A stretch of 64,000 bases of DNA from Pseudoalteromonas caenipelagi (lineage in GTDB: Bacteria > Pseudomonadota > Gammaproteobacteria > Enterobacterales > Alteromonadaceae): positions 124,001 to 188,000 of the forward strand of contig NZ_JABBPG010000007.1 in assembly GCF_013140855.1 (NCBI RefSeq), given 5' to 3'. Below are positions 1 to 10,554 of the stretch, piece by piece. Numbering within the stretch: position 1 is the stretch's first letter; each line of letters starts with the position of its first letter. Made by a program: the position numbers and the translations under genes. The notes below the pieces were generated by a model, which did no database searches, was not told where the DNA came from, and was given only the letters and a program-made list of their open reading frames with translations.

Positions 1-530
1 ACGTGATGGTTATTGGGCCAGGCCTTGGACAGGATGAGTGGGCACAAGCACTATTTTCGCAAAGTACACAATTTGCGAAGCAGGTTGTGTGTGATGCAGA
101 TGGTTTAAATTTATTAGCACAAACAAAGAAACGTTATTGTTGTGCTGTATTGACTCCCCATATGGGGGAAGCAAAGCGTTTATTGGGCGTAAAAAGTGGT
201 GTTGACGAGGCGAACCGCTTTGAGTTGGCTGCACATTTAGCCAAAGCCTACGATGCTAATATAGTGTTAAAAGGGCCTGGAACGCTCATTGCTGATGAAA
301 GTCGTATAAATATTAATCGCTCGGGATGCGCTGCTATGGCAAGTGCTGGGATGGGAGATATTTTATCTGGTATAATTGGCGCTTTGATTGCGCAAGGTAT
401 GAAGCCGTTTGCGGCTGCTAACTTAGCTGTGTATATTCATGGTTTAGCTGCGCAAATTGCAGCAAAAGAAGGCGAAAAAGGGCTGCTTGCAAGCGATTTA
501 TTTATGCATATTCGACGCTTATTGGGGTGA
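1..530 (+). CDS. nnr: NAD(P)H-hydrate dehydratase domain of Nnr (C-terminal fragment)
   Basis: This is the 3' part of nnr (yjeF); the gene begins before the window. In most bacteria Nnr is a bifunctional repair enzyme: an N-terminal epimerase and a C-terminal ADP/ATP-dependent dehydratase that restores damaged NAD(P)H hydrates. Only the dehydratase part is visible. It shows the GPGLGQ glycine-rich motif near the left edge, LKGPGTLI in the middle, and the ribokinase-like MASAGMGDILSG motif with the catalytic Asp. The stop at 528-530 abuts tsaE, the usual enterobacterial/alteromonad order. The reading frame is open up to base 1, so no start can be assigned here. Confidence 0.93.
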   Translation, partial: VMVIGPGLGQDEWAQALFSQSTQFAKQVVCDADGLNLLAQTKKRYCCAVLTPHMGEAKRLLGVKSGVDEANRFELAAHLAKAYDANIVLKGPGTLIADESRININRSGCAAMASAGMGDILSGIIGALIAQGMKPFAAANLAVYIHGLAAQIAAKEGEKGLLASDLFMHIRRLLG

Positions 531-532
531 TC

Positions 533-1003
533 ATGAGTAATACATTTAGTCAGCATTTGGCCGATGAGGCGCAAACGGTGGCTATGGGCGAACGCCTATG
601 TAAATATATAAAAAATGGTGCGGTGTTGTTTTTGCATGGAGACTTAGGTGCGGGAAAAACAACTTTATCACGTGGTATTGTTCAAGGGATGGGGCATACC
701 GGTAAGGTAAAAAGCCCAACATATACTCTAGTTGAACCTTATGAACTAGACGATGTCTCGATATATCACTTTGATCTGTATAGGTTAGGTGATCCTGAAG
801 AGCTAGAATACATGGGGATCCGAGATTACTTTAGTCCCAACGCAATTTGCATCATTGAGTGGCCGCAAAAAGGCGCAGGTTTTATTCCTAGTCCCGATCT
901 AAATGTAGAGATGGCCTATGATGGTGAGCAAAGAACAATAACCGTGTCTGCCAATAGTGAACGCGGTAAAACAATCGTAATGCAATTAGGACAAGATGCG
1001 TAG
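533..1003 (+). CDS. tsaE: tRNA threonylcarbamoyladenosine biosynthesis ATPase TsaE
   Basis: Small P-loop ATPase (about 156 aa) that works with TsaB and TsaD to make the universal t6A37 modification of ANN-decoding tRNAs. The Walker A motif GDLGAGKTT lies near residue 40, followed by SPTYTLVEPY and the FDLYRL strand, all typical of TsaE. I chose the ATG at 533 over the in-frame GTG at 527 because a GGGG Shine-Dalgarno element (524-527) is spaced correctly for 533. The gene follows nnr directly and its last codons overlap the amiB start by 8 bases, so the genes are probably translationally coupled in one operon. Confidence 0.94.
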   Translation: MSNTFSQHLADEAQTVAMGERLCKYIKNGAVLFLHGDLGAGKTTLSRGIVQGMGHTGKVKSPTYTLVEPYELDDVSIYHFDLYRLGDPEELEYMGIRDYFSPNAICIIEWPQKGAGFIPSPDLNVEMAYDGEQRTITVSANSERGKTIVMQLGQDA

Positions 1004-2330
1004 TATAGGAAAAATATCAGGCATGCTGCTAAGTGTTGTTATAATGCTTAGCACAGTTGTACAAGCGAAGAATGATATCGAAGGGGTGCGCGTTTGGCCG
1101 TCGCCAGATAGTACCCGTGTGGTGTTTGATCTGTCTGCAAAGCCTGATTACAGCTATTTTATGCTCAAGAACCCGCTGAGGTTGGTGGTCGATTTTGACA
1201 ATACTAGCAAAGTTGATAAGTTACCCAAAATACCAGTAGAGCATCGTTTAATCAGCAAGCTACGTTACAGTAAACCAAAATCTTCAAATGGTACTCGGGT
1301 TGTTTTTGATCTATCCAGTAGTGTAAAACCCGTGGTGATGGCGTTGGCACCAGCAGGCCCTTATAAAAATCGTTTAGTCGTTGACCTGTACGCCACACAA
1401 ACCAGCTTGTATAGCAATGATAAAAGTCAGGCTAAGAAGCGTGAACGCTTAACTGATAGAGATATCATTATCGCCATTGATGCTGGGCATGGTGGAGAAG
1501 ACCCAGGTTCTATTGGCCCATCTGGTACATATGAAAAAAATGTCACGCTACCTATTGCGAAACGTTTAGCCCGTCTTATTGATAAACAACCTGGTATGAA
1601 GGCGCGTTTGATTCGTACGGGTGACTATTATCTAAAAATACACACACGCTCAACCAAAGCGCGAGAAAAACGCGCTGATTTTTTTGTCTCTATTCATGCT
1701 GATGCATTTTCAAGCCCTGGGCCCAGTGGCTCTTCTGTCTGGGTATTATCCTTGCGCAGAGCAAATTCTGAAATTGGTAAATGGCTAGAAGATAAAGAAA
1801 AGCACTCGCAATTATTGGGGGGCGCGGCCGAGCTTATCAAAGATACCGCGAATGAAAAGTACCTAGCAAAGGCATTGTTAGATATGTCTATGGATCATTC
1901 TATGAAAACGGCATTGCAGGTGGCGGATGAAGTGGTAGGTGAGCTAAGAAAGGTGACTAAGCTCCATAAAAAGCGCCCTCAGTCGGCGAACTTTGGGGTG
2001 CTTAAATCTCCAGATATCCCCTCTATTTTGGTCGAAACTGGGTTCATTTCTAATCCCAAAGAAGAGCGTTTATTAAAATCTGGCAACCATCAAGAAAAGT
2101 TAGCCCGCGCAATTTTTAAATCGATAAAAAACTACTATAAACGTAATCCCCCTGATGACTCGCTGTTTGCTAGGTTAAAAGAGCCTGGTCAGCATGTCGT
2201 AAAAAGTGGTGAGTCTTTAAGTGTGTTAGCAAATCGCTATGGGGTGTCTATCTCAGCGTTAAAAAAAGCTAATCAGCTGACCAAAGACACATTATATATA
2301 GGCCAAGTTCTAACAATTCCAAAGGCATAA
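996..2330 (+). CDS. amiB: N-acetylmuramoyl-L-alanine amidase AmiB with LysM tail
   Basis: Periplasmic zinc amidase that cleaves the peptide stem from peptidoglycan during daughter-cell separation. A signal peptide covers about residues 1-24. An AMIN domain (about 28-132) should target the septum. The Amidase_3 domain spans about 155-380, with likely zinc ligands H165 (DAGHGG), E180 and H234 (SIHAD) and catalytic E347 (VETGF). A C-terminal LysM module (about 400-443, from QHVVKSGESL to VLTIPK) adds glycan binding. This AMIN-Amidase_3-LysM layout fits AmiB of alteromonads and vibrios. In that family the enzyme is activated by EnvC/NlpD-type LytM factors; that is not visible here. The start overlaps tsaE. 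Confidence 0.94.
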   Translation: MRSIGKISGMLLSVVIMLSTVVQAKNDIEGVRVWPSPDSTRVVFDLSAKPDYSYFMLKNPLRLVVDFDNTSKVDKLPKIPVEHRLISKLRYSKPKSSNGTRVVFDLSSSVKPVVMALAPAGPYKNRLVVDLYATQTSLYSNDKSQAKKRERLTDRDIIIAIDAGHGGEDPGSIGPSGTYEKNVTLPIAKRLARLIDKQPGMKARLIRTGDYYLKIHTRSTKAREKRADFFVSIHADAFSSPGPSGSSVWVLSLRRANSEIGKWLEDKEKHSQLLGGAAELIKDTANEKYLAKALLDMSMDHSMKTALQVADEVVGELRKVTKLHKKRPQSANFGVLKSPDIPSILVETGFISNPKEERLLKSGNHQEKLARAIFKSIKNYYKRNPPDDSLFARLKEPGQHVVKSGESLSVLANRYGVSISALKKANQLTKDTLYIGQVLTIPKA

Positions 2331-2336
2331 CTTGCT

Positions 2337-4163
2337 ATGAGCATCGAAATTTTACCAGCCCGGCTTGCCAACCAAATTGCCGCTGGTGAGGTAGTGGAAA
2401 GGCCGGCTTCAGTCGTTAAAGAACTTGTTGAAAACAGTCTCGATGCTGGTGCCACTAAAATCCAAATTGATATTGAACGCGGCGGGCATAAACTGATCCG
2501 AATACGAGATAACGGTAAAGGCATTGTCAAAGATGAGTTAACGTTAGCACTGTCAAGGCATGCCACGAGCAAACTGAAAAGTCTGGATGATCTTGAGTGT
2601 ATATCGTCTCTAGGCTTTCGCGGAGAAGCGTTGGCGTCAATTAGTTCTGTTTCTCGATTAACCCTAAGTTCAAAACCTGCTGAGCAAGAAACCGCATGGC
2701 AGGCATTTGCCGAAGGGCGTGATATGGCGGTGCAAGTTCAGCCTACTGCGCACCCTGATGGCACGACTATCGAAGTTAAAGACTTATTTTTTAATACCCC
2801 CGCTCGGCGTAAATTTTTACGTACTGAAAAAACAGAGTTTAGTCATATTGATGAACTGGTGAAACGGATTGCTTTGAGTCGTTTTGATGTTGCCATTACG
2901 CTGACACATAACCAAAAAGTAGTTCGCCAATACCGTGCACGTGCTAAGGCTGATGGGGTGAAGCGTGTCGCGCAAGTGGCTGGCAAGGTATTTGAACAAC
3001 AGGCCTCGTATATTGAGTCTGGTTCTGAAGGGTTGATGTTAGTTGCTTGGATTCTACCCGTTGGCAGCCCTAATAGCGCGCAGTACACCTATGTAAATGG
3101 CCGAATGATGCGCGATAAACTGATCTTGCATGCCATTCGACAAGCATTTGAAGAAGTAGTGGGGGAGCAAGAAATCCCTGGGTTTGTCGTGTACTTAGAA
3201 ATTGACCCACGGCAAGTTGATGTAAATGTTCACCCAGCTAAACATGAAGTACGTTTTCATCAAGCGAGATTGGTGCACGATTTTATCGTGCAAGCTATTA
3301 GACAAGCGGTAATACCGGCTACTCAAGAATTAAATTCAGCAAGCCTTAATGCCCAACAAGGGGATTCGTTACACCAAGATTACCGAAGCCATTTACAGCC
3401 GTTACAAAATGCGTCGCCAAGAGACGCGCTTCAAGCGCCAACACCGCCTAATCGTGAATCTTCAGCGTATAGCAGTTCGCGAGATTATAGCGGTACAAAT
3501 AAAGTGAATGCGCAACAAGAGGCTCCGGTACGGCAGTATAATGTTAACCAGTTATATCAAGAGTTAAGCCATCAGCAGGCGAGTGAATTTGATATCCCCC
3601 CTGAGCAAACAGAGGTGCAAAGGCCGCGAGTGCAGTGTACCAATATGCTCGCTCTTGAGGGCGGCGTTACTTTGCTTGAGGATAAGCAACAGTTGTTGGT
3701 ATCGCACTTTAAACACGCATTGCCTTTATATTGGTCAAGCGAGCTAGAGCGCGACGCTAGTTTGCCCAGTAAAGCGTTATTGTTGCCAGTTCGAGTGAAT
3801 TTAGATAAAGCGGAAGTAGCGGCACTTGCAAAGCAAGAGTCTTGGTTAACCTTGTTAGGCTTTGACATCCAGCGTTTTGAACGTTACATCATGGTCAAAA
3901 AGCTACCGGTTAGTTTGTATAGTGTTGATGTGGGTGTGTTCTGCTCAGAGATTATTAAAGCATGTCATGGATCGTTGCAAAGTATTGATGATTGGCTCAA
4001 ATGGATGGTGAGCAAAACCCCTGAGCGATTTTATTCGAGTGATCACTTTACCAAAGCTCAGCAATTTATTGAAAAAAGTCAAAAATGTTTGGCGCGTATT
4101 CAGGAAAAAGCAGTTAAAATAGAAAGTAAGATGCTTTTACAATTACTACCACAAGAGTTTTAG
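2337..4163 (+). CDS. mutL: DNA mismatch repair protein MutL
   Basis: Homodimeric matchmaker ATPase of methyl-directed mismatch repair, linking MutS to downstream endonuclease and helicase. The N-terminal GHKL ATPase region carries [15 protein letters not shown] and [12 protein letters not shown] within the first 110 residues, then the transducer motif [12 protein letters not shown] near residue 300. A Gln/Ser-rich linker (about 330-430) connects to the C-terminal dimerisation domain. The 608-residue length matches gammaproteobacterial MutL. I see no DQHA(X)2E(X)4E endonuclease motif, as expected for MutL that works with MutH. It starts six bases after the amiB stop and is followed one base later by miaA. 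Confidence 0.96.
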   Translation: MSIEILPARLANQIAAGEVVERPASVVKELVENSLDAGATKIQIDIERGGHKLIRIRDNGKGIVKDELTLALSRHATSKLKSLDDLECISSLGFRGEALASISSVSRLTLSSKPAEQETAWQAFAEGRDMAVQVQPTAHPDGTTIEVKDLFFNTPARRKFLRTEKTEFSHIDELVKRIALSRFDVAITLTHNQKVVRQYRARAKADGVKRVAQVAGKVFEQQASYIESGSEGLMLVAWILPVGSPNSAQYTYVNGRMMRDKLILHAIRQAFEEVVGEQEIPGFVVYLEIDPRQVDVNVHPAKHEVRFHQARLVHDFIVQAIRQAVIPATQELNSASLNAQQGDSLHQDYRSHLQPLQNASPRDALQAPTPPNRESSAYSSSRDYSGTNKVNAQQEAPVRQYNVNQLYQELSHQQASEFDIPPEQTEVQRPRVQCTNMLALEGGVTLLEDKQQLLVSHFKHALPLYWSSELERDASLPSKALLLPVRVNLDKAEVAALAKQESWLTLLGFDIQRFERYIMVKKLPVSLYSVDVGVFCSEIIKACHGSLQSIDDWLKWMVSKTPERFYSSDHFTKAQQFIEKSQKCLARIQEKAVKIESKMLLQLLPQEF

Positions 4164-4164
4164 A

Positions 4165-5082
4165 GTGAATAAATTACCTGTAATAACACTAATGGGGCCA
4201 ACTGCAGCGGGAAAAACGGCCCTTGCGATAGAGTTATGTCAGCATTTAGATACAGAAGTGGTGAGTGTTGATTCTGCTTTGGTATACAAAGGGATGGATA
4301 TTGGTACCGCCAAGCCAGAACCCGATGAGCTTGCCTTAGCACCACATCATCTTATTGATATTATTGATCCGCTAGAAAGTTACTCGGTTGCTGATTTTCG
4401 CAAGGATGCTTGTCGACACATTGATGCTTTACATAAAAAAGGTAAGGTCCCTATTTTGGTCGGCGGCACTATGATGTATTTCAAGGGGCTTATTGAAGGC
4501 TTGTCACCTTTGCCAGAAGCGGACCCTGTGGTGCGTGCTCAGCTTGAAATTGAAGCGAATCAGCTGGGCTGGCCTCAACTACACCAGCAACTGACAGATA
4601 TTGATCCTGAGGCTGCTGCAAAGATCAGTGAGAATGACTCACAACGCATCAATCGTGCGTTGGAGGTATATCGTATTAGCGGTAAAACAATGACTGAATT
4701 GCAACAGCAAAAGCAGGCACCGTTATCTTATCAATTTCATCAATTTGCTATCGCGCCGAGCGATCGGAAAGTATTACATCAGCGTATTGAAAAAAGATTT
4801 CAAATTATGTTGGATCAAGGGTTTAAAAACGAAGTTTTGGCCTTATATCAGCGGGGAGATTTACACCCAGATCTTCCCTCAATACGATGTGTTGGGTATC
4901 GGCAAATGTGGGAGCACTTAGCTGGAGAGTGTGACTATGAGCAAATGGTTTTCAAGGGTATTGCAGCTACCAGACAACTTGCAAAGCGACAACTCACATG
5001 GTTGAGAGGGTGGTCGCAGCTGACTTGGTTAGAGACCAATGAGCAACAAAACTTGCAACGCGTATTAACTTCGCTAAGCTAA
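4165..5082 (+). CDS. miaA: tRNA dimethylallyltransferase MiaA
   Basis: Transfers a dimethylallyl group to A37 of tRNAs reading UNN codons, the first step towards ms2i6A. The P-loop GPTAAGKT lies at about residues 11-18, followed by the [16 protein letters not shown] segment (catalytic Asp/Thr region) and [11 protein letters not shown]. The length of 305 residues is normal. The start codon is GTG at 4165, one base after the mutL stop, which again implies translational coupling. The miaA-hfq order is conserved across Gammaproteobacteria; internal promoters for hfq often lie within miaA, but I did not identify one here. Confidence 0.96.
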   Translation: MNKLPVITLMGPTAAGKTALAIELCQHLDTEVVSVDSALVYKGMDIGTAKPEPDELALAPHHLIDIIDPLESYSVADFRKDACRHIDALHKKGKVPILVGGTMMYFKGLIEGLSPLPEADPVVRAQLEIEANQLGWPQLHQQLTDIDPEAAAKISENDSQRINRALEVYRISGKTMTELQQQKQAPLSYQFHQFAIAPSDRKVLHQRIEKRFQIMLDQGFKNEVLALYQRGDLHPDLPSIRCVGYRQMWEHLAGECDYEQMVFKGIAATRQLAKRQLTWLRGWSQLTWLETNEQQNLQRVLTSLS

Positions 5083-5160
5083 TAGTAGCTGTTAAATCAA
5101 GCTGCTGAGATTTAATCGACAGCGAAACTAATAATAACACCTAGAACGAAGGAAAAGAAA

Positions 5161-5424
5161 ATGGCAAAAGGCCAATCGTTACAAGACCCATTTTTGAATG
5201 TCTTACGTCGTGAGCGCATTCCTGTTTCAATTTTTTTAGTCAACGGCATAAAATTACAAGGTAAGATCCAATCATTTGATCAATTCGTCATTTTGTTAGA
5301 AAACACCGTAAATCAAATGGTGTATAAGCATGCTATCTCAACAGTTGTACCTGCTCGAGCAGTTAATTTCCAAAGTGCTCAAGGCACGGAAGGTACAGAA
5401 CAAACTGATGATGGTAACTATTAA
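5161..5424 (+). CDS. hfq: RNA chaperone Hfq
   Basis: Hexameric Sm-like RNA chaperone that pairs small regulatory RNAs with mRNAs. The 87-residue protein has the Sm1 region ([16 protein letters not shown], starting near residue 16), the conserved Q8, and the Sm2 signature YKHAIST at about 55-61 that lines the uridine-binding face. The C-terminal tail is short (about 20 residues, Gly/Thr/Glu-rich), shorter than in E. coli. A GAAGGAAAAG ribosome-binding site lies just before the ATG. The 78-base gap after miaA contains a 7-bp inverted repeat (5092-5098/5109-5115) of unclear meaning. hflX follows 21 bases downstream, in the classical order. Confidence 0.97.
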   Translation: MAKGQSLQDPFLNVLRRERIPVSIFLVNGIKLQGKIQSFDQFVILLENTVNQMVYKHAISTVVPARAVNFQSAQGTEGTEQTDDGNY

Positions 5425-5445
5425 TTCACTTTAGGAGCGAAATGC

Positions 5446-6732
5446 TTGTTTGACCGTTATGAAGCCGGCGAACAGGCAGTCTTAGTTCACATCGACTTTC
5501 CTAAAGAAGGTGATCGCGAAGATTTGCGAGAACTGGAAATGTTGGTGTCTTCTGCAGGTGTTAGTAGTTTGGCGGTTGTGCAAGGCAGTCGCCAAGCACC
5601 ACACGCCAAACTATTCGTCGGTACGGGTAAAGCAGAAGAAATTGCTGAGATTGTCAAAATCCACAATGCAGATGTCGTTATATTTAATCACCAACTTAGT
5701 CCTTCTCAAGAAAGAAACTTAGAACGTGTTTGTCAATGTCGAGTACTCGACAGAACGACCTTAATTCTTGATATTTTTGCTCAGCGAGCACGTACACATG
5801 AAGGTAAGTTGCAGGTTGAACTCGCCCAGCTTAGGCATATCTCCACACGTTTAATTCGCGGTTGGACCCACTTGGAACGCCAAAAAGGTGGTATCGGGTT
5901 ACGTGGTCCGGGTGAAACTCAGCTTGAAACGGATAGACGTTTATTACGAGAGCGGATAAAGAGTATTCGCAAGCGCTTAGAAAAGGTAGCCACTGTTCGT
6001 GAACAAGGAAGACGCGCACGTAGCCGCAATGAAGTGCCTACAGTGTCTTTGGTAGGGTATACCAACGCCGGAAAATCGACATTATTTAATCTACTCACCA
6101 ACTCTGACGTATATGCGGCTGACCAATTATTCGCAACGCTTGATCCAACTTTGCGAAAGCTACATATAGATGATATTGGGCCGGTGATTATGGCCGATAC
6201 CGTAGGATTTATCCGCCACTTACCACATGACTTGGTGGCTGCGTTCAAAGCGACGTTGACCGAAACTCGTGAAGCAGATTTGCAAATTCACGTCGTTGAT
6301 GTGGCTGATAATCGACGCAAAGAAAACATTGAAGAGGTGCAATCTGTTTTAAAAGAGATTGAAGCAGATGACATTGTGCAATTGTTGGTTTATAACAAAA
6401 TAGACCTTTTAGAAGAGGTTAGACCGAGAATTGACCGTAATGATGAAGGGCTGCCTATTCGAGTTTGGTTATCGGCTCACAGTGGAGTGGGCACTGAGTT
6501 GCTCTCACAAGCTATCTCAGAGCTACTCGCTAAAAAAATATTTACTCATACCTTATGTATTCCGCCTGCTTTAGGGCGTTTAAGAGGTGCTCTATTTAAT
6601 CTAAATGCGGTACAGCAAGAGGATTATGATGAGCAAGGGAACTGGCTTTTAAAAGTGCGATTACCTCAAATTGATTGGGAGCGCCTGAAAAAAGAGCAAG
6701 GTATAGACATAGAAAAATTTATTGATACATAA
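5446..6732 (+). CDS. hflX: Ribosome-splitting GTPase HflX
   Basis: GTPase that splits stalled or stressed 70S ribosomes. An N-terminal HflX domain (about 1-195, including the conserved ERQKGGIGLRGPGETQLETDR-type loop at about 144-164) precedes the G domain, with G1 at about 204-212 (GYTNAGKST), G3 DTVGF and G4 NKID. The start must be TTG at 5446: the product then begins MFDRYEAGEQAVLVH, as in E. coli HflX, and an AGGAG element at 5433-5437 is correctly placed. An out-of-frame ATG at 5442 overlaps this start and opens a three-codon frame (see findings). It lies between hfq and hflK. Confidence 0.95.
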   Translation: MFDRYEAGEQAVLVHIDFPKEGDREDLRELEMLVSSAGVSSLAVVQGSRQAPHAKLFVGTGKAEEIAEIVKIHNADVVIFNHQLSPSQERNLERVCQCRVLDRTTLILDIFAQRARTHEGKLQVELAQLRHISTRLIRGWTHLERQKGGIGLRGPGETQLETDRRLLRERIKSIRKRLEKVATVREQGRRARSRNEVPTVSLVGYTNAGKSTLFNLLTNSDVYAADQLFATLDPTLRKLHIDDIGPVIMADTVGFIRHLPHDLVAAFKATLTETREADLQIHVVDVADNRRKENIEEVQSVLKEIEADDIVQLLVYNKIDLLEEVRPRIDRNDEGLPIRVWLSAHSGVGTELLSQAISELLAKKIFTHTLCIPPALGRLRGALFNLNAVQQEDYDEQGNWLLKVRLPQIDWERLKKEQGIDIEKFIDT

Positions 6733-6835
6733 TTTTTACACAGAAAAGTGCAGTTTTGCTCGTATTTGGGTATGAGAAACGCCTTATATTTGTTAGATTT
6801 ACCCTAATTGACTTTAATAAAAATGGAGTATAGCT

Positions 6836-8002
6836 ATGGCCTGGAATGAACCGGGTAATAATGGCAATGATAACGATCCGTGGAAAAACCGCGGTGGTCG
6901 GGATCAAGGCCCACCTGATCTAGACGAAGTATTCCGTAAATTCAGCAACAAGTTTGGTGGTTTGTTCGGAGGTAAATCCGGCGGGGGAAGCGGAGGCGGA
7001 TTAGGCGGAGCGGGTATGACCTTCATTCTGCTTATTGCGGCAATCGTTTGGGCTCTCAGTGGTATTTACACTGTCAAAGAAGCAGAGCGTGGTATTGTGC
7101 TGCAGTTTGGCCAGTTTGATCGTATTGCAGAGCCAGGTTTACGTTGGAAAATGACTTTCATTGAGCAAGTTATTCCTATTGATATTGAAGCGGTACGCTC
7201 TTTGTCAGCTTCAGGTTTTATGCTTACTGAAGATGAAAACGTAGTGAGCGTAGAGTTTGAGGTTCAATATCGTGTTATGGACCCTCGACTTTATAAGTTC
7301 AGCGTTACTGATGCTGATCATAGCTTACAACAATCTTTAGATAGCGCTTTGCGTTATGTGGTTGGTCATTCTCGTATGGACCAAGTCTTAACAACTGGCC
7401 GTGAGTTGGTTCGTCAAAGAACTTGGGACGAGCTCAACAAAATTATCGAGCCATACAACCTTGGTATTTTAGTTACCGATGTAAACTTTAAAGACTCTCG
7501 TCCGCCTGCAGAAGTTAAAGATGCATTTGATGATGCAATCGCAGCACAAGAAGATGAAGAACGTTTTATCCGTGAAGCTGAAGCTTATGCGCGTGAGATA
7601 GAGCCTCGTGCGCGTGGTCAGGTTACACGTATGACCCAAGAAGCTGAAGCTTACAGGGAGCGCGTCACTTTGGAAGCGCGTGGTGAGGTAGAGCGTTTTG
7701 CAAAGCTATTACCTGAATACCAAGCGGCCAAAGAGGTTACAAGACAGCGTTTGTATATAGATGCTATGGAAGAAGTGCTTACCAACAGCGCAAAAGTCAT
7801 TGTTGATGTTAAAGGTGGTAATAACATGATGTATTTACCGCTAGATAAAATTATGGGGCAGGCAGGCTCTGGTGGCCAAATAACACTACCGAGTAAGAAC
7901 GACATCAATGAACTTCGTAAAACATTGGGTCAATCACGCAACAGCTCTGTGAATGGCGGTAATGACCGTTTTTCGCAAGACAGATTTAATAACGGGAGAT
8001 AA
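6836..8002 (+). CDS. hflK: FtsH protease modulator HflK (SPFH/band 7 protein)
   Basis: Inner-membrane SPFH protein that forms a large periplasmic cage with HflC around the FtsH protease and modulates its activity. The cytoplasmic N-terminus is Gly/Asn/Asp-rich (about 1-60, with a run of Gly-Ser at 46-60), followed by one transmembrane segment at about 61-78 and a periplasmic band 7 domain starting at VKEAERGIVLQFG. An Ala/Glu-rich helical region (FIREAEAYAREIEPRARGQ) follows. At 388 residues it is of normal size. It is followed six bases later by hflC, so the two are co-transcribed and probably co-translated. Confidence 0.95.
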   Translation: MAWNEPGNNGNDNDPWKNRGGRDQGPPDLDEVFRKFSNKFGGLFGGKSGGGSGGGLGGAGMTFILLIAAIVWALSGIYTVKEAERGIVLQFGQFDRIAEPGLRWKMTFIEQVIPIDIEAVRSLSASGFMLTEDENVVSVEFEVQYRVMDPRLYKFSVTDADHSLQQSLDSALRYVVGHSRMDQVLTTGRELVRQRTWDELNKIIEPYNLGILVTDVNFKDSRPPAEVKDAFDDAIAAQEDEERFIREAEAYAREIEPRARGQVTRMTQEAEAYRERVTLEARGEVERFAKLLPEYQAAKEVTRQRLYIDAMEEVLTNSAKVIVDVKGGNNMMYLPLDKIMGQAGSGGQITLPSKNDINELRKTLGQSRNSSVNGGNDRFSQDRFNNGR

Positions 8003-8007
8003 GCGCA

Positions 8008-8886
8008 ATGAAGAATTTTAGTATTGTGATATTAATTGCTGCCGTTTTATTGTCATTCTCTTCAGTTTTTGTTGTGACAGAAGGGCAACGCGCGATTGTA
8101 TTACTGTTTAGTAAAGTACAAAAAGACAGCGAAGATAGCGCGGTTGTTTACGCACCTGGTTTACACTTTAAAGTGCCATTTTTTAGTCAGGTACGTAAAT
8201 TAGATGCACGTATTCAAACGCTTGATGGTGCGCCAGATCGTTTTGTTACTAGCGAGAAAAAAGACCTTATTGTTGATTCATTCGTAAAATGGCGTGTGAA
8301 TGACTTTAGTGCTTTTTACTTGCGTGCTCGTGGTGATAAGCAATATGCAGAAACACTCCTTAAACAAAAAGTGAACAATGGCTTGAGAACCAACTTTGGT
8401 TCGCGCACTATTCGCGAGATTGTGTCTGGTGAGCGTAGCGAGTTAATGGAAGAGGCACTTGTACAAGCTTCTGAAAGTGCTAGGGAGCTTGGCATAGAAG
8501 TACTGGATGTACGTGTGAAGCAAATTAACCTGCCAAACGAAGTCAGTAGCTCAATCTACCAACGTATGCGTGCAGAGCGTACTGCTGTAGCTAAAGAGCA
8601 CCGTTCGGAAGGTCAAGAAAAAGCAGAGACGATTCGTGCAGAAGTGGATAGACGCGTTACAGTTATGTTGGCGGATGCAGAACGAAATGCGCGAGCTGTG
8701 CGTGGTGAAGGTGATGCAACTGCGGCTAAGGTTTACGCTGATGTGTATAACAAAGATCCTGAGTTTTATAGCTTTGTACGTTCATTAGAAGCGTATAAGC
8801 GTACTTTCCAAAACAAAGGCGATGTTATGGTGTTATCACCAGACAGTGAGTTCTTTGATTACATGAAAGGCGCAAAAGCTAAATAA
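8008..8886 (+). CDS. hflC: FtsH protease modulator HflC (SPFH/band 7 protein)
   Basis: Partner of HflK in the HflKC complex that surrounds and regulates FtsH. A single N-terminal transmembrane segment (about residues 4-22) leads into the band 7 domain (VTEGQRAIVLLFSKV), and a long charged Glu/Ala/Arg helix (about 180-245) forms the cage wall. The length of 292 residues is typical. The gene ends the hfq-hflX-hflK-hflC group and is closed by a strong intrinsic terminator about 25 bases downstream. Confidence 0.95.
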   Translation: MKNFSIVILIAAVLLSFSSVFVVTEGQRAIVLLFSKVQKDSEDSAVVYAPGLHFKVPFFSQVRKLDARIQTLDGAPDRFVTSEKKDLIVDSFVKWRVNDFSAFYLRARGDKQYAETLLKQKVNNGLRTNFGSRTIREIVSGERSELMEEALVQASESARELGIEVLDVRVKQINLPNEVSSSIYQRMRAERTAVAKEHRSEGQEKAETIRAEVDRRVTVMLADAERNARAVRGEGDATAAKVYADVYNKDPEFYSFVRSLEAYKRTFQNKGDVMVLSPDSEFFDYMKGAKAK

Positions 8887-8910
8887 CCACGCTTTACCTG
8901 TAAAATATAG

Positions 8911-8941
8911 AAAAGCTCTGAGATTTCTCAGAGCTTTTTTT
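8911..8941 (+). terminator. Rho-independent terminator after hflC
   Basis: A 13-base arm (AAAAGCTCTGAGA) is matched by TCTCAGAGCTTTT across a 2-base centre, which opens to a small loop, and is followed by an unbroken T run. It sits 25 bases after the hflC stop and ends the hfq-hflC transcription unit before purA. Confidence 0.9.
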
Positions 8942-9042
8942 GTTTTATATCAGGCGTTTTTAACACTATTTTGGCGAATGCGGAAAAAACACTCAAAACG
9001 GGGTGATCTCCCCCCTGCTTTTCTGGTAAAATCTGCCCCTAA

Positions 9043-10380
<1,338 letters not shown>

Positions 10381-10394
10381 ACAAACATGTGATG

Positions 10395-10421
10395 AAAAAG
10401 CTGCGTAATGCAGCTTTTTTT
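10395..10421 (+). terminator. Rho-independent terminator after purA
   Basis: Perfect hairpin: AAAAAGCTGC pairs with GCAGCTTTTT around the loop GTAAT, with a seven-T tail. It begins 15 bases after the purA stop. Confidence 0.92.
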
Positions 10422-10433
10422 GTGCCTATAATA

Positions 10434-10459
10434 TATATAACCGCAGCTGAGGTTATATA
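10434..10459. promoter_or_regulatory. Inverted repeat upstream of motX
   Basis: Nine-base perfect arms (TATATAACC at 10434-10442 and GGTTATATA at 10451-10459) flank GCAGCTGA. There is no T tract and it lies after the purA terminator, about 95 bases before motX, so an operator-type binding site or a transcript-end structure is possible. About 45 bases further on, TGGTATA-N4-TTGTA (10503-10518) keeps the GG-N10-G spacing of a sigma-54 promoter but lacks the canonical GC at -12. Both readings are tentative. Confidence 0.4.
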
Positions 10460-10554
10460 AATGGCCGTTGCCAAAAGACTGGATAGTGTAATGTGAAATA
10501 GTTGGTATAGTCTTTGTATGATATTTTAGGTGTGCTAATTAGATTGGGTTAATT

